Of a stretch of 64,000 bases of DNA, positions 35,346 through 45,187 are shown one piece after another (the first letter of the stretch is position 1; each line of letters opens with the position of its first letter). The notes beneath the pieces are model-generated. The model did no database searches, had not been told where the DNA came from, and worked only from the letters and a program-made list of their open reading frames with translations. This DNA is from an uncultured Bacilli bacterium (GTDB lineage Bacteria; Bacillota_I; Bacilli_A; RF39; UBA660), in contig CAKOQK010000001.1 of assembly GCA_934101225.1 (NCBI GenBank), positions 1 to 64,000 on the forward strand, written 5' to 3'. The position numbers and the translations under genes were made by a program.

Positions 35346-36254
35346 ATGAAAAAAATATTTAAATTTATTTTTTATTTAATTTTAATAGGAATAATATATT
35401 ATAATAGATATGACTTAATTAATGGTATTTCTAGTTTACTTGATTCAAATCATAAAGTTGTGTTAGATGAACCAAATAAGTATTTTAAAAATAAAAATTA
35501 TTCTTATGTTAAACAAAGTACTGATTTTATTCCTTATAGTATGCAAGATTTAATTAATATTTATTATTCAGTATTAGATAGAGGTTATAATGATTTTACT
35601 TTTTATTGTCCAAAGGAATATATAAATTGTATAAGTGATATTGAAAAGATTAGTTCATCAGATAATACCGTTTTATCTAATTTAAATTATTTTATTTCTC
35701 CATTTAATAGTGAGAAGAAAATAACAACTTCTTACTCTACTACGGGAGAAGTAAATATAGTAATTGATAAACTATATACTGATGAAGAAATAAAAGAAGT
35801 TAATAAAAAGATTGATGAGATAATAAAAAATGTTATAACTGATAATATGTCATTAGAAGATAAGATTTTAGCAGTACATGATTACATTATAAATAATACT
35901 AAATATGATAGTGAAGCCTTGAATGGTGATTCAACATATAAATCATATATAAGTTATGGAACTTTACTGCAGGGGTATTCAACTTGTAATGGTTATGCAG
36001 ATGCAATGGCTTTGTTTCTAGATCGATTTGACGTTCCAAATATAAGAGTTGCATCATCAACGCATGTATGGAATGCGGTATATTTAAATAATAAATGGTT
36101 ACATTTAGATTTAACTTGGGATGATCCAATAACTGAAGGATCAAATAGAGATACTCTACTTCATAAATTTTATTTAATAGATACTCCAACTTTAGAAGGA
36201 TATAATATAACTGAACATGAATATGACAAATCTATCTTTTTAGAAGTTTCTTAA
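35346..36254 (+). CDS. Membrane-anchored transglutaminase-like protein
   Basis: 302 residues: one N-terminal membrane anchor (about 5-20) and an extracellular transglutaminase-like cysteine-protease-fold domain at about 150-290. Catalytic triad candidates are Cys in YSTCNGYADAMALFL (about 213), His in STHVWNAVYLNNKW (about 239) and Asp in LHLDLTWDDP. A family signature DKILAVHDYIINNTKYD precedes them. Such proteins act on surface polypeptides or cell wall; the substrate is unknown. Its 3' end overlaps the convergent permease gene by 23 nt. Confidence 0.8.
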   Translation: MKKIFKFIFYLILIGIIYYNRYDLINGISSLLDSNHKVVLDEPNKYFKNKNYSYVKQSTDFIPYSMQDLINIYYSVLDRGYNDFTFYCPKEYINCISDIEKISSSDNTVLSNLNYFISPFNSEKKITTSYSTTGEVNIVIDKLYTDEEIKEVNKKIDEIIKNVITDNMSLEDKILAVHDYIINNTKYDSEALNGDSTYKSYISYGTLLQGYSTCNGYADAMALFLDRFDVPNIRVASSTHVWNAVYLNNKWLHLDLTWDDPITEGSNRDTLLHKFYLIDTPTLEGYNITEHEYDKSIFLEVS

Positions 36255-37203
36255 AAGGCTTATAGTACAAATATAAGCTTTTTATTATGCTTACTAAAGG
36301 CGTTGAAATAAGCATACCTATTATACCAAAGAAGTGTCCAAAAATAATTAGACCGATCAAAATAATGATAGGATGGATATTAAGAGATTTACTCATAATA
36401 ATTGGATGAATAAAAGTTGATTCTATAAACTGCAAAATAATTACTATTATTAAAGCATATATTCCTACTCTTTTAGAAACGGTAAAACCAATTAAAATAG
36501 AAGGTACTCCGCCAATATATGGACCTATATAAGGAATAATATTAGTAATAGCAATAAACAGAGATAATAATAGTACATAAGGCATTTTAATAATTTTAAA
36601 TGATATTATTGTCATGCCAAAAAGGATAACTGTATCTAAAAGAGTTCCTTTAACAAATAATCTTAAATTATTACTAATTTCAGTAATTAACTTACTTGGA
36701 GTATATTTAGCAATAAATCTAGTTATTCTTTTATTATCAACTAGAAAATAATAAGATATAAATAAACTATAAAATAAATTTAAGATAATGTCTTTAACAC
36801 TTATGGTAATATTTATAAGTTTATAACTTATTTGCTTAACATCGATTTTAGATAAAATATGGTTGGGAATATGATTATAAATATTTTCTAACATTGGGAT
36901 AATGTGTTTAGATTCATTTCTAATAAAGGGAACTAAAAAATATCCAAATATTAAAATTACAACTATAATTAAAAAATAACATATAATTGTACTAGCAGTA
37001 TAACTATAATTTTTACTCAATCTATTAACTATTGGTTTTAATATCCAAGCTATAACATAACCAACTAAAACAGGACTTATTAAGTTAAAAATTGTACAAC
37101 AAAAATGTGTTATCTTACATTCTCTTATAACTACTAATAAAAGTAAGATATCTACTAATATAATTAATAATTTTAATAATTTTGAATTCTTAATTTTAAC
37201 CAT
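36232..37203 (-). CDS. AI-2E/YtvI-type permease (PerM family)
   Basis: 323 residues with about seven to eight membrane spans. It carries the family landmarks: an N-terminal pair of spans, a hydrophilic extracellular region (VPFIRNESKHIIPMLENIY), and the conserved C-terminal half TNIIPYIGPYIGGVPSILIG, STFIHPIIMSKSLNIHPIII and GHFFGIIGMLISTPLVSIIK. Members are proposed exporters (AI-2, sporulation YtvI, ion antiporters), so the substrate cannot be predicted. The gene ends inside the convergent transglutaminase-like gene. Confidence 0.85.
   Translation of the reverse strand: MVKIKNSKLLKLLIILVDILLLLVVIRECKITHFCCTIFNLISPVLVGYVIAWILKPIVNRLSKNYSYTASTIICYFLIIVVILIFGYFLVPFIRNESKHIIPMLENIYNHIPNHILSKIDVKQISYKLINITISVKDIILNLFYSLFISYYFLVDNKRITRFIAKYTPSKLITEISNNLRLFVKGTLLDTVILFGMTIISFKIIKMPYVLLLSLFIAITNIIPYIGPYIGGVPSILIGFTVSKRVGIYALIIVIILQFIESTFIHPIIMSKSLNIHPIIILIGLIIFGHFFGIIGMLISTPLVSIIKSLYLYYKPFKKLLKR
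36256..36285 (+). terminator. Terminator of the transglutaminase-like gene
   Basis: GGCTTATA and TATAAGC arms with a 7-nt loop, then TTTTT. It lies inside the 3' end of the convergent permease gene. Confidence 0.65.
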
Positions 37204-37225
37204 ATTTTATTTTAGGTAGAATAAA

Positions 37226-37252
37226 TAAAAAAATACCACTATTAATGGTATT
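37226..37252 (-). terminator. trmB terminator
   Basis: AATACCA/TGGTATT (37232-37252) overlapping the last codons of trmB, followed on the minus strand by seven T. Confidence 0.75.
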
Positions 37253-37889
37253 AATCTTCATATACTGCATCTACGTAATAGATTGGTCTTCCCTCTTTAA
37301 AATATTGCTTTTCATAATTAGTCATAATATTTGGAATATTTCTTTCATCATGATGTAAATCTAAACTTACTTTTTCAAATGTATACCAATAACCAGAAAG
37401 ATATTCTAAAGAATAAGCAAAAAATCCTTTATTATCAGTTTTTAATATAATATGTTTATGTTTTTTAAAGATTCGATCATATAATCTTAAATATACTGGA
37501 TGAGTAAATCTTCTCTTTTCATCTTGTTTCTTAGGCCACGGATCACAAAATGTTAAATAAATGGTGTCTATTTCTTTACCAAAAATATTAATTATTTCTT
37601 TTGCATCAATATTTATTAATTTTAAATTTGATATTTTTTTATTTTCTAAATTATCAACAGCCATAACCATTTGAGAATCTACTACTTCTAAACCAATAAA
37701 ATTTATATTAGGAAAATTTTTAGCCATATCAATAATAAAATCTCCTCTACCCATTCCAAGTTCTAAATGAATTGGATTAGAGTTTCCAAATAGTTCTTTC
37801 CATTTATTTTTATATTTTTCAGGATTATTTACTACATAAGGACTATTCTTAACTATTTTATCCGCATTTTTTATTACTTTATATTGCAT
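37251..37889 (-). CDS. trmB: tRNA (guanine-N7-)-methyltransferase
   Basis: 212 residues, full length. TrmB methylates G46 in the tRNA variable loop with SAM. Visible motifs are LELGMGRGDFI (SAM-binding loop), FIGLEVVDSQM, ANIDAKEI-like NIDAKEII, the family signature TFCDPWPKKQDEKRRFTHP, HIILKTDNKGFF and TNYEKQYFKEGRPIYY at the C-terminus. The start is preceded by AAGAAGGAAAATAATT. It is the last gene before a strong terminator. Confidence 0.95.
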   Translation of the reverse strand: MQYKVIKNADKIVKNSPYVVNNPEKYKNKWKELFGNSNPIHLELGMGRGDFIIDMAKNFPNINFIGLEVVDSQMVMAVDNLENKKISNLKLINIDAKEIINIFGKEIDTIYLTFCDPWPKKQDEKRRFTHPVYLRLYDRIFKKHKHIILKTDNKGFFAYSLEYLSGYWYTFEKVSLDLHHDERNIPNIMTNYEKQYFKEGRPIYYVDAVYED

Positions 37890-37928
37890 AATTATTTTCC
37901 TTCTTTCTTTGTTAATTATAACAATTTA

Positions 37929-38876
37929 TTAAAAGTTTGTATATCTAATATTTTTAACTAAAGGGTTTAATTTACGATTTTTAATGTTTGCTGTCGTAGG
38001 AGTTACATCTTTTTCCATATTTTGATACCTATAGAATAATTCTTTAATAATTTTATCATCACAAGTTTTTATTAAATCAAATATTTGTTTATCAGTTAAA
38101 ACATACAATTCCTCATAATTAATTAAGTTTAAATCTATTAATCTTTTTACAATTATAGATAAAATATTCATTTCCTCATAATCATCATTTTGTCTTGTTA
38201 AGTTATTTACAATATCATTAAGTTCAACTACTCTATCAGCAACATATACATCGTCAAACGCAAATTCTTCTTCACCATTTTCATTTATAGTTGTTATTAT
38301 ATGAGGATATATTTTTCTAATTTCTTCGATTGTTAAATTCCTTGACCAAACAAGATTATTTAAAAATACAAAATCTAATCTATCAGCACATAAACAAGGT
38401 CTAGGTAAATCGACAACACTTTTATCTTTAAAACTAGATATTTCTTTTATATTTACACCAATCCTTGTAAAATAGTTAAATAATTCAGGATCATAAGTTT
38501 TAACATATTTTTCTAAATTTAGTTCAGTACTTTCTTGATTTAAGTAATCACCATTTAAATAGTCAACTACGTGAGATAACGCTGGCGTAGTAGCATCATG
38601 AAACAACGCAGCAAGTGTTAAAATATCATTATAAGTAAAATTCCAGACATGTAATGCACAAGAAATAGAATGATCTAATCTTGATATATCATATTTAAAA
38701 TTATATACATTTTTACTGGCATTAATAGCTCCACAAAAATAACTTACATCTTTTAATCTCATTAAAGTTTTACTTTCAATAAATGGGATTAAAAATTTAG
38801 GAAAATAAGGAGATATTATTTTAAAATATTCTTTAATTTCAGGATTTAAACTTTCATAGTATTCATTAAATTTCAT
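37929..38876 (-). CDS. HD-domain phosphohydrolase
   Basis: 315 residues. HD-superfamily metal ligands are visible: His in SRLDHSISCALHVWNF, the HD pair in ALFHDATTPALSHVVDY, and Asp in CLCADRLDFVFLNN. This places it near the YwfO/dGTPase-like HD proteins, which hydrolyse nucleotides or other phosphates. The substrate is not predictable. The start is ATG 38876, with GGTGAT just upstream. It lies 39 nt upstream of trmB and could be co-transcribed with it. Confidence 0.75.
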   Translation of the reverse strand: MKFNEYYESLNPEIKEYFKIISPYFPKFLIPFIESKTLMRLKDVSYFCGAINASKNVYNFKYDISRLDHSISCALHVWNFTYNDILTLAALFHDATTPALSHVVDYLNGDYLNQESTELNLEKYVKTYDPELFNYFTRIGVNIKEISSFKDKSVVDLPRPCLCADRLDFVFLNNLVWSRNLTIEEIRKIYPHIITTINENGEEEFAFDDVYVADRVVELNDIVNNLTRQNDDYEEMNILSIIVKRLIDLNLINYEELYVLTDKQIFDLIKTCDDKIIKELFYRYQNMEKDVTPTTANIKNRKLNPLVKNIRYTNF

Positions 38877-38925
38877 CTAATCACCTTGGTATATATAATA
38901 AGTGATTAATAAATTTAAGTCAAAC

Positions 38926-38953
38926 AAAAAAATTCAGCTTTAATCTGAATTTT
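38926..38953 (-). terminator. Terminator of the SipW-type surface-protein gene
   Basis: AATTCAG/CTGAATT stem, then seven T on the minus strand. Confidence 0.75.
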
Positions 38954-40505
38954 AAAATGATATAATATATGGTTTTGTTTTTTCACCAGTTCCTCCAACT
39001 ATTACAATATCAGATTTTAAGTATAGAGCTGGACGTACGCTACTGCTACTACTTGCTTTGACATTAGCCATCCACCCCTTATTAGTAAAATTAAATAAAT
39101 ACGTTTCACTATTATTGCGAGCAGACAAAATCCATTGATACGTACCATTAAATAACCAATTATTATTTTGACAGTTATAAGCATTATTAGTTTGAGATGA
39201 CATATTATTTCTACATAGAGAATCTGTTGATGCATATCCGTAATCACTTGGATACATTAAGGCAACTTTGCCCTCCCAAATGTTACTTCTTGATATCCCA
39301 TCTGATGGGTTACTTATATGGTTAGTTCCTCGTTCCTCTTTATATGAATTTAATGAACTAGAGTCATTTGATGCACCACCTAAATTCCATCTAGCTGTTG
39401 CAATATAATTTATATATTCCTTTTTGACATTTTTACTATAATAATAAGTTGCACCTTGAATATTATTCGTGTCATTATACCATCTAACTGTTCCATTTGT
39501 AATATTTGATAAATAACCATTAGGTATATCCTCACGACAATATTTTGATGAAGACGTTCCATCACAATTTAATTCATACATTAAGTCTGCTTGACTCCAT
39601 TCATTGATTCCATAACCATCATTTATATCTGATGATGAACTATCCCATGAATAGCTTCCTATACGTTCATCTCTTATTAATTTTACTAATGATTCTTGTT
39701 TTTCATTTTCATTATCATCTATAGTTGTAATGTTATTAAATACGCCAACAATTCTCCATGTTTCGTTGTTAAATGTTATATAGTTTCTAGGATTTGCTCC
39801 TACATATCTTATATTTTTATCTTCTGTGTTATCTATTTCTAATCCATTTTCGGAATAATTTAAGCTAGATATTGTTTGAACTATTGTTTTTGGCTCATAA
39901 TTAACAACTATTTCACCAGTTAATATTTTTCCTTTTTCACTATCTTGACTTACTCCGGTATCCGGAAATTGTAGTTTTAAATTAAAGGTAATGGTTTGAT
40001 TTGATGTATTTGCTTTAAACTCTCCTGTTGCAAGTTCTAGGTATCTATTACCTTTTTTAAGTGTTCCAGTAGTATAACCAGTTTCAGTAGTATTTCCTGG
40101 TATTGTTTGATTAGCAGTTCCTACTAACGTGCTTGTTACATTTGTATTTGCACTCGTTCTTTTAATATAATAGTGTATTTGTCCATCACTAAACTCAGAT
40201 ACATAATTTAGTCCTACTTTATATGGCATTGTTAGTCCACTGGTTGTATTTGTTCCTGTTAAAGTAAATGTCTTATTCACTAATATTGTATCACTTGGCT
40301 GTATATCTTTTGATACTAATAAATCACTTTTCCCATCAGCATAATTTATTACCATCTTACCACTTGTTGCTGATATTATAGAAGTACTTCCTTTATTATT
40401 ATTCGCACTAAAAAAAGCATATGTTATTCCTGAAAATATCACTAGGAGCATTATAATTGTTCCTATCATAACATATACTTTTATTTGTTTTTCTTTATTA
40501 TTCAT
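38952..40505 (-). CDS. SipW-type signal surface protein with DUF6273-like C-terminal domain
   Basis: 517 residues. The N-terminus has a hydrophobic signal (MIGTIIMLLVIFSGITYAFF) and a TasA-like module (GKMVINYADGKSDLL, NKTFTLTGTNTTSGLTMPYKV, LELATGEF) up to about 200. The C-terminus (about 230-517) is a lectin-like DUF6273-type domain: NNETWRIVGVFN, IRDERIGSYSWDSS, WSQADLMYELN, and SVRPALYLKSDIVI. The last is a common ending in this family. It is secreted or membrane-linked. The codons look somewhat less AT-biased than in neighbouring genes. Transcription starts from a strong promoter with a G7 tract in its spacer (40533-40560), so expression may switch. Confidence 0.7.
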   Translation of the reverse strand: MNNKEKQIKVYVMIGTIIMLLVIFSGITYAFFSANNNKGSTSIISATSGKMVINYADGKSDLLVSKDIQPSDTILVNKTFTLTGTNTTSGLTMPYKVGLNYVSEFSDGQIHYYIKRTSANTNVTSTLVGTANQTIPGNTTETGYTTGTLKKGNRYLELATGEFKANTSNQTITFNLKLQFPDTGVSQDSEKGKILTGEIVVNYEPKTIVQTISSLNYSENGLEIDNTEDKNIRYVGANPRNYITFNNETWRIVGVFNNITTIDDNENEKQESLVKLIRDERIGSYSWDSSSSDINDGYGINEWSQADLMYELNCDGTSSSKYCREDIPNGYLSNITNGTVRWYNDTNNIQGATYYYSKNVKKEYINYIATARWNLGGASNDSSSLNSYKEERGTNHISNPSDGISRSNIWEGKVALMYPSDYGYASTDSLCRNNMSSQTNNAYNCQNNNWLFNGTYQWILSARNNSETYLFNFTNKGWMANVKASSSSSVRPALYLKSDIVIVGGTGEKTKPYIISF

Positions 40506-40532
40506 ATAACTTCACCATATCCTTATAGTGAA

Positions 40533-40560
40533 ATTATAACCTGGTTTGCCCCCCCGTCAA
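40533..40560 (-). promoter_or_regulatory. Strong promoter with a G7 tract in the spacer
   Basis: On the minus strand, TTGACG (40555-40560), a 16-nt spacer, and TATAAT (40533-40538). The spacer begins with six G that, with the last -35 base, form G7 (40549-40555), remarkable in such AT-rich DNA. GCAAACC occurs next to the tract and again 27 bp upstream. One inserted G would give the optimal 17-nt spacing. Confidence 0.75.
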
Positions 40561-40648
40561 GCGAACACAGGTTTGCTTTAAACTTTTTTTTGCTACACTT
40601 GACGGTTATAGGTACAATTAAAATAAAATTTTATTGGTTTTGAGATAT

Positions 40649-42568
40649 TTATCTCTTTGTTTCAATTATGTAGTCATCTTCCAAAGAAAATTCAACATTT
40701 TCATTAATCCAGTCTTTTCTTGGCTCAACAACATCTCCCATTAGAACAGATACTCGTTTTTCTGCAAGTAAAGCATCATTTATATTTACTTTAATTAAGT
40801 TTCTATTTTCAGGATCCATTGTAGTTGTCCAAAGTGGTTCGGGATTCATTTCACCTAAACCTTTATATCTTTGAACTTTATAGTTTTGTTTTCCTTTAGT
40901 TGCCTCTTTTAATTCTTCATTTGTCCAACAATAGACATGATTTTTACCATAATCTACTTTATATAGAGGTGGCATTGCAATATATAAGTGTCCTTCCTCA
41001 ATAAGTGGTTTCATGAATCTATAGAAGAAAGTTAAAAGTAAACACTGAATATGAGCACCATCATCATCGGCATCGGTCATAATTATTACTTTATCATAAT
41101 TAATATCTTTAACGTCAAAATCTTGTCCGTAACCAGCACCAATACAGTTTATCATAGTACTTATTTCTTCATTTTTAAATATTTCCGGACCACTTGTTTT
41201 TTCCGTATTAAGTATTTTTCCTCTTAATGGTAATATTGCTTGGAATTTACGATCTCTACTTTTTTTAGCAGTACCTCCGGCTGAATTTCCCTCTACAATA
41301 AATAATTCATTCTTCTTAGGATTTCTTGTTTGAGCTGGAGTAAGTTTTCCTGATAATCTTTGTGATTCACTCTTTTTAGTTTTGCCATTTCTAGCTTCTT
41401 CTCTAGCTTTACGAGCAGCTTCTCTAGCAACTTTACTTTTACTCATTTTTTCAATTATTTTTAAAGCGTTTTCTTTGTTCTCTTCTAAATAATATTTAAT
41501 ACTTTCATAAACAATTGATTCAACTACTGGTCTTGCTTCTGGAGTTCCTAGTTTTCCTTTAGTTTGTCCTTCAAATTGAAGCAGATTTTCTGGTATCTTT
41601 AAATTGATAACAGCTGTTAATCCTTCTCTAACATCGCTTCCTTCAAAATTAGCTGATTTAGCTTTTAATATACCATTTGATTTAGCATAATCATTAAAGG
41701 CTTTAGTAATACCAGTTTTAAAACCTACCTCATGAGTTCCACCATCACTTGTTTTAACATTATTAACAAATGAGATAATATTTTCATTATAAGAATCAGT
41801 ATATTGCATAGCGATATCTACTTCAATAGTGTTTTTAACACCATGAATAGGAATAACTTTATGTAATACTTCTTTATCTTCATTAATATAATCAACAAAT
41901 GAGATTAATCCATTATCATAATGGTATGTTACCCTTTTATCATCAGGAATATCTTCAATATCAATAGTTAGTTCTTTAAGTAAGAAAGCACTTTCTTGCA
42001 TTCTCTCACAAATAGTTGTATAACTAAATGTTAAATTTTTAAAGATACTTTCCATTGGTTTAAATGTTACGATTGTTCCAGTTGCTTTTGTTGTACCAAT
42101 TTTTTTTAAGGGGCTTGCTACTTCTCCACCATTTTTAAATTTAATTTGATTTATTTCACCATCTCTTAAAATAGTTACTTCCATATAGTCAGACAAAGCA
42201 TTAACAACAGATGCACCTACACCGTGTAAACCACCAGATACTTTATATCCATCAGTTTCAAATTTACCACCAGCATGTAAAATAGTATAAATAACTTCAG
42301 GAGTTGATTTTCCACTCGAATGCATACCAGTTGGTACACCTCTACCATTATCGGCAATAGTAATTGAGTTATCTTTATTGATCTTAATACTTATTTTGTT
42401 ACCATAACCATTTATTATTTCATCGATTGAGTTATCTACTATTTCCCATACTAAATGATGAAGACCCCTTTTATCAGTAGATCCTATATACATACCTGGT
42501 CTTTTTCGTACTGCTTCTAGTCCTTCTAATATTTTAATTGAATGTTCATCGTATTTATGAGCCATCAT
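40649..42568 (-). CDS. parE: DNA topoisomerase IV subunit B
   Basis: About 639 residues from ATG 42568, 7 nt after AAGGA. ATPase (GHKL) motifs are EIVDNSIDE, ADNGRGVPTG and GGLHGVGASVVNALS. The Toprim motifs are ELFIVEGNSAGGTAKKSRD (usual EGDSAGG has Asp, here Asn) and MTDADDDGAHI. I prefer ParE to GyrB because LSGKLTPAQTRNPKKNELF and KNEEISTMINCIGAG match Gram-positive ParE closely. ParE with ParC decatenates daughter chromosomes. parC is not downstream, as it usually is, so the operon has been split. It is transcribed divergently from the YfhO gene. Confidence 0.9.
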   Translation of the reverse strand: MMAHKYDEHSIKILEGLEAVRKRPGMYIGSTDKRGLHHLVWEIVDNSIDEIINGYGNKISIKINKDNSITIADNGRGVPTGMHSSGKSTPEVIYTILHAGGKFETDGYKVSGGLHGVGASVVNALSDYMEVTILRDGEINQIKFKNGGEVASPLKKIGTTKATGTIVTFKPMESIFKNLTFSYTTICERMQESAFLLKELTIDIEDIPDDKRVTYHYDNGLISFVDYINEDKEVLHKVIPIHGVKNTIEVDIAMQYTDSYNENIISFVNNVKTSDGGTHEVGFKTGITKAFNDYAKSNGILKAKSANFEGSDVREGLTAVINLKIPENLLQFEGQTKGKLGTPEARPVVESIVYESIKYYLEENKENALKIIEKMSKSKVAREAARKAREEARNGKTKKSESQRLSGKLTPAQTRNPKKNELFIVEGNSAGGTAKKSRDRKFQAILPLRGKILNTEKTSGPEIFKNEEISTMINCIGAGYGQDFDVKDINYDKVIIMTDADDDGAHIQCLLLTFFYRFMKPLIEEGHLYIAMPPLYKVDYGKNHVYCWTNEELKEATKGKQNYKVQRYKGLGEMNPEPLWTTTMDPENRNLIKVNINDALLAEKRVSVLMGDVVEPRKDWINENVEFSLEDDYIIETKR

Positions 42569-42635
42569 ATTCACATCCTTAACAAATAGAGTATAACAAA
42601 CTACTTAAAAAAAAACAAATTTTAGTGTAAGATAT

Positions 42636-42664
42636 TTGTCAATAATTAATAATATGATAAAATT
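42636..42664 (+). promoter_or_regulatory. Predicted promoter of the YfhO-family gene
   Basis: TTGTCA (42636-42641), 17-nt spacer, TAAAAT (42659-42664). The start codon with GGTGATC lies 16 nt further. Confidence 0.55.
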
Positions 42665-42679
42665 AAACATGGTGATCGT

Positions 42680-45154
42680 ATGAAAAATTTTATAAAAAAG
42701 AATATAAATTATGTTTTAGCAGTTATATTACCAATAGTTATTATGCTTATAGTTTATATTTTTAATCATATTTATCCTTTTGGAGATAATATTGTTGCCA
42801 CGGGAGATGGCTATAGTCAGTATCCAGGAATGCTTAATAATTTTTTAAATATTCTTAAAGGAAAAGAAAACTTGTTTTATTCTTTTAAAGGACTACTAGG
42901 ATTTAATACTTATGCTACTTTAGTTTATTATACTTTTAATATAACTAATATATTTGGCTTATTATTTTCTAATGTTATGCAATTTTATAACTTCATTGTT
43001 ATATTTAAAATAATGCTTTGTAGTTTAACCATGTTTATATACTTAAACTATGTTAGAAAAAGAAAAATTAATTATTTATTTAGTATTTGTTATGCTTTAT
43101 CTACTTATAATCTTTTATATTATTTTAATTATATGTGGTTTGATAGTGTTATTATGTTTCCAATAGTAATGATGGGAATTGAAAAGATATTTAAAGAAGA
43201 TAATTATTTACTTTATGTTATTAGTTTATCACTTGCAATTATTTTTAATTTCTATATTGGATATATGATATGTATATTTAGTGTTATATATTTTATTTAT
43301 AAAAGCATTATTAAAGGATTTAATAAATCTAGAATATTTAAATATTTATTTTACTCTATTTTATCAGGACTAATTAGTGCGTTTGCGCTAATTCCAGTGG
43401 TATTAGAACTTTTAAATGGTAAGGCTGAATTAATCAGTGAATTTGCTAAAGATTATTTTAAATTTGATTTAGATGGAATAAGTACTTTTTATAAACTTAC
43501 TTTTGCTTCTTTTTCTAATGGTGATTTAGAATATGGTACTCCAAATGTTTATGTTAGTATGTTTATTTATATTAATGCATTATTATATTTCTTTAATTCA
43601 AGGATTAAATTAAAGGAAAGATTAGCATCACTTGGTATTTGTTTATTCTTTTTAATATCAGTTAGTTTTAATTTACTTGATTATTTTTGGCATATGATGT
43701 CAATGCCAATATTCTACCCTGTTAGATATTCATTTATATTCTCTTTCTTTTTAATTTATTTAGGTTTTAGAAATTTTATTAGATATGATAAAAAAAATTG
43801 GAAATTTAATTTAGGGTTTTATACTTTATTCGTTATTATGATTCTTATCGGTTTTGTAACAAGTGGTAACTTAGATATCGATGAAAGACAAAATTTAATG
43901 GCTAAATTAATATACTTAGGTATTTCTTTTGTATTTATGTTTTATTATATTTTTATGTTAAATCATAAAGAATTTAAAAAATATATAGTTTATGTTGTTA
44001 TTATTGAACTTAGTTTTAATGCATTTTTAACTTTTAAAAATAATGGTAATGAGAATACTTATTCTAAATTTATTAACAAATATAATTATGTTAATGAGAA
44101 AATAGATAGTATTGATGATAATAGTTTATTTAGAATTGGTTTTTATGACCAAACAATATTAAATAATGGATTGTTACATGGATACAATGAGGTTAGTTAT
44201 TTTTCTTCAGTTAGAAACAATAAAGTTTTTAAATATGTTAATGATGTACTTGGCGTTACTGTAACTGATGGCTGCAGTGGTAAATATTATTATAATGATC
44301 CTATTGTTAATAGTTTATTAGGTATTAAATATATAATTAGTAATCAAGATGTAGATTATTATAAAGAATATAAAGATAATATTTATATAAATGAAGATGC
44401 TACTTCTTTTGGATTTTTAACTACTAATAAAATTTTAGAACTGGATTATAATGATGATTTTGTATCAAATATGAATAATTTAGTTAAGACTATAAATAAT
44501 AATGATAAAAATATAATAAAAGAAATAGAAACAAATAATAAAACTATTAATTGTAGTATAGAACAAAATTACTGTATTTTTAATGGTACTAATAATTATG
44601 TATTTTATGATTATACAGCTAAAGAAGATGAATTTGTCTTTTTAAATAATGATAATTATTCAAAGAATGAATATGATTTTTATTTAAATGATGAAAAAAC
44701 TAACATTAATAATAGAGGATTTTTATTACTTAATAAGGGAGATAATATTAAATTTAAGATAACAGTTGATAAAAAAAGTTATGATTATAATATTCATTTA
44801 TATTCTATAAATTATGAGGTATATAAGAAATTTGTTAGAAATATTAATAACAATAAGATGGTTATTAATAATTATCATGGAGATAATTATTTTACGGCTA
44901 AAGTTAATGTTAAGGAGGATACTTTACTATATACATCAATAGCAAACGACAAGGGATGGAAAATATATGTTGATGGAACTTTAACTACTCCTACAAGCAT
45001 ATATGATGCAGTTATTGGACTTAATTTAACAGAAGGAGAACATTTAATTGAATTTAAATACTCTACTCCAGGACTCGTGGAAGGCATAGTTATATCTAGT
45101 GCAAGTATTTTTACTGGATTAATAATATTAATTATAAAAAAAAGAAAAAAATAA
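42680..45154 (+). CDS. YfhO-family membrane glycosyltransferase-like protein
   Basis: 824 residues with a dozen or so membrane spans in the first 480 residues, then a large extracytoplasmic domain and a C-terminal span. The N-terminal signature VATGDGYSQYPGMLN with an acidic GDG motif, and FSICYALSTYNLLYYFNYMWFD (quoted by its core YALSTYNLLYY and MWFDSVIMFP), are typical of YfhO proteins. These GT-C-like enzymes add sugars to teichoic acids or related surface polymers from lipid-linked donors. Here it is expressed from its own promoter, convergent with khpA. Confidence 0.85.
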   Translation: MKNFIKKNINYVLAVILPIVIMLIVYIFNHIYPFGDNIVATGDGYSQYPGMLNNFLNILKGKENLFYSFKGLLGFNTYATLVYYTFNITNIFGLLFSNVMQFYNFIVIFKIMLCSLTMFIYLNYVRKRKINYLFSICYALSTYNLLYYFNYMWFDSVIMFPIVMMGIEKIFKEDNYLLYVISLSLAIIFNFYIGYMICIFSVIYFIYKSIIKGFNKSRIFKYLFYSILSGLISAFALIPVVLELLNGKAELISEFAKDYFKFDLDGISTFYKLTFASFSNGDLEYGTPNVYVSMFIYINALLYFFNSRIKLKERLASLGICLFFLISVSFNLLDYFWHMMSMPIFYPVRYSFIFSFFLIYLGFRNFIRYDKKNWKFNLGFYTLFVIMILIGFVTSGNLDIDERQNLMAKLIYLGISFVFMFYYIFMLNHKEFKKYIVYVVIIELSFNAFLTFKNNGNENTYSKFINKYNYVNEKIDSIDDNSLFRIGFYDQTILNNGLLHGYNEVSYFSSVRNNKVFKYVNDVLGVTVTDGCSGKYYYNDPIVNSLLGIKYIISNQDVDYYKEYKDNIYINEDATSFGFLTTNKILELDYNDDFVSNMNNLVKTINNNDKNIIKEIETNNKTINCSIEQNYCIFNGTNNYVFYDYTAKEDEFVFLNNDNYSKNEYDFYLNDEKTNINNRGFLLLNKGDNIKFKITVDKKSYDYNIHLYSINYEVYKKFVRNINNNKMVINNYHGDNYFTAKVNVKEDTLLYTSIANDKGWKIYVDGTLTTPTSIYDAVIGLNLTEGEHLIEFKYSTPGLVEGIVISSASIFTGLIILIIKKRKK

Positions 45155-45187
45155 ATACCGATTAAAATGAATCGATATTTATTTTTA
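45149..45187. terminator. Bidirectional terminator between YfhO-family gene and khpA
   Basis: AAATAAATACCGATT pairs with AATCGATATTTATTT (one mismatch); T-rich runs follow on the plus strand and A-rich sequence gives T on the minus strand. Confidence 0.65.

Noticed and set aside
40535..40610. Invertible promoter segment
   Set aside because: The left arm is interrupted by 13 nt, no recombinase gene is nearby and inversion would not place a promoter before another gene.
40649..42568. DNA gyrase subunit B
   Set aside because: Conserved segments (LSGKLTPAQ, KNEEISTMINCIGAG) and the region around them match Gram-positive ParE better.
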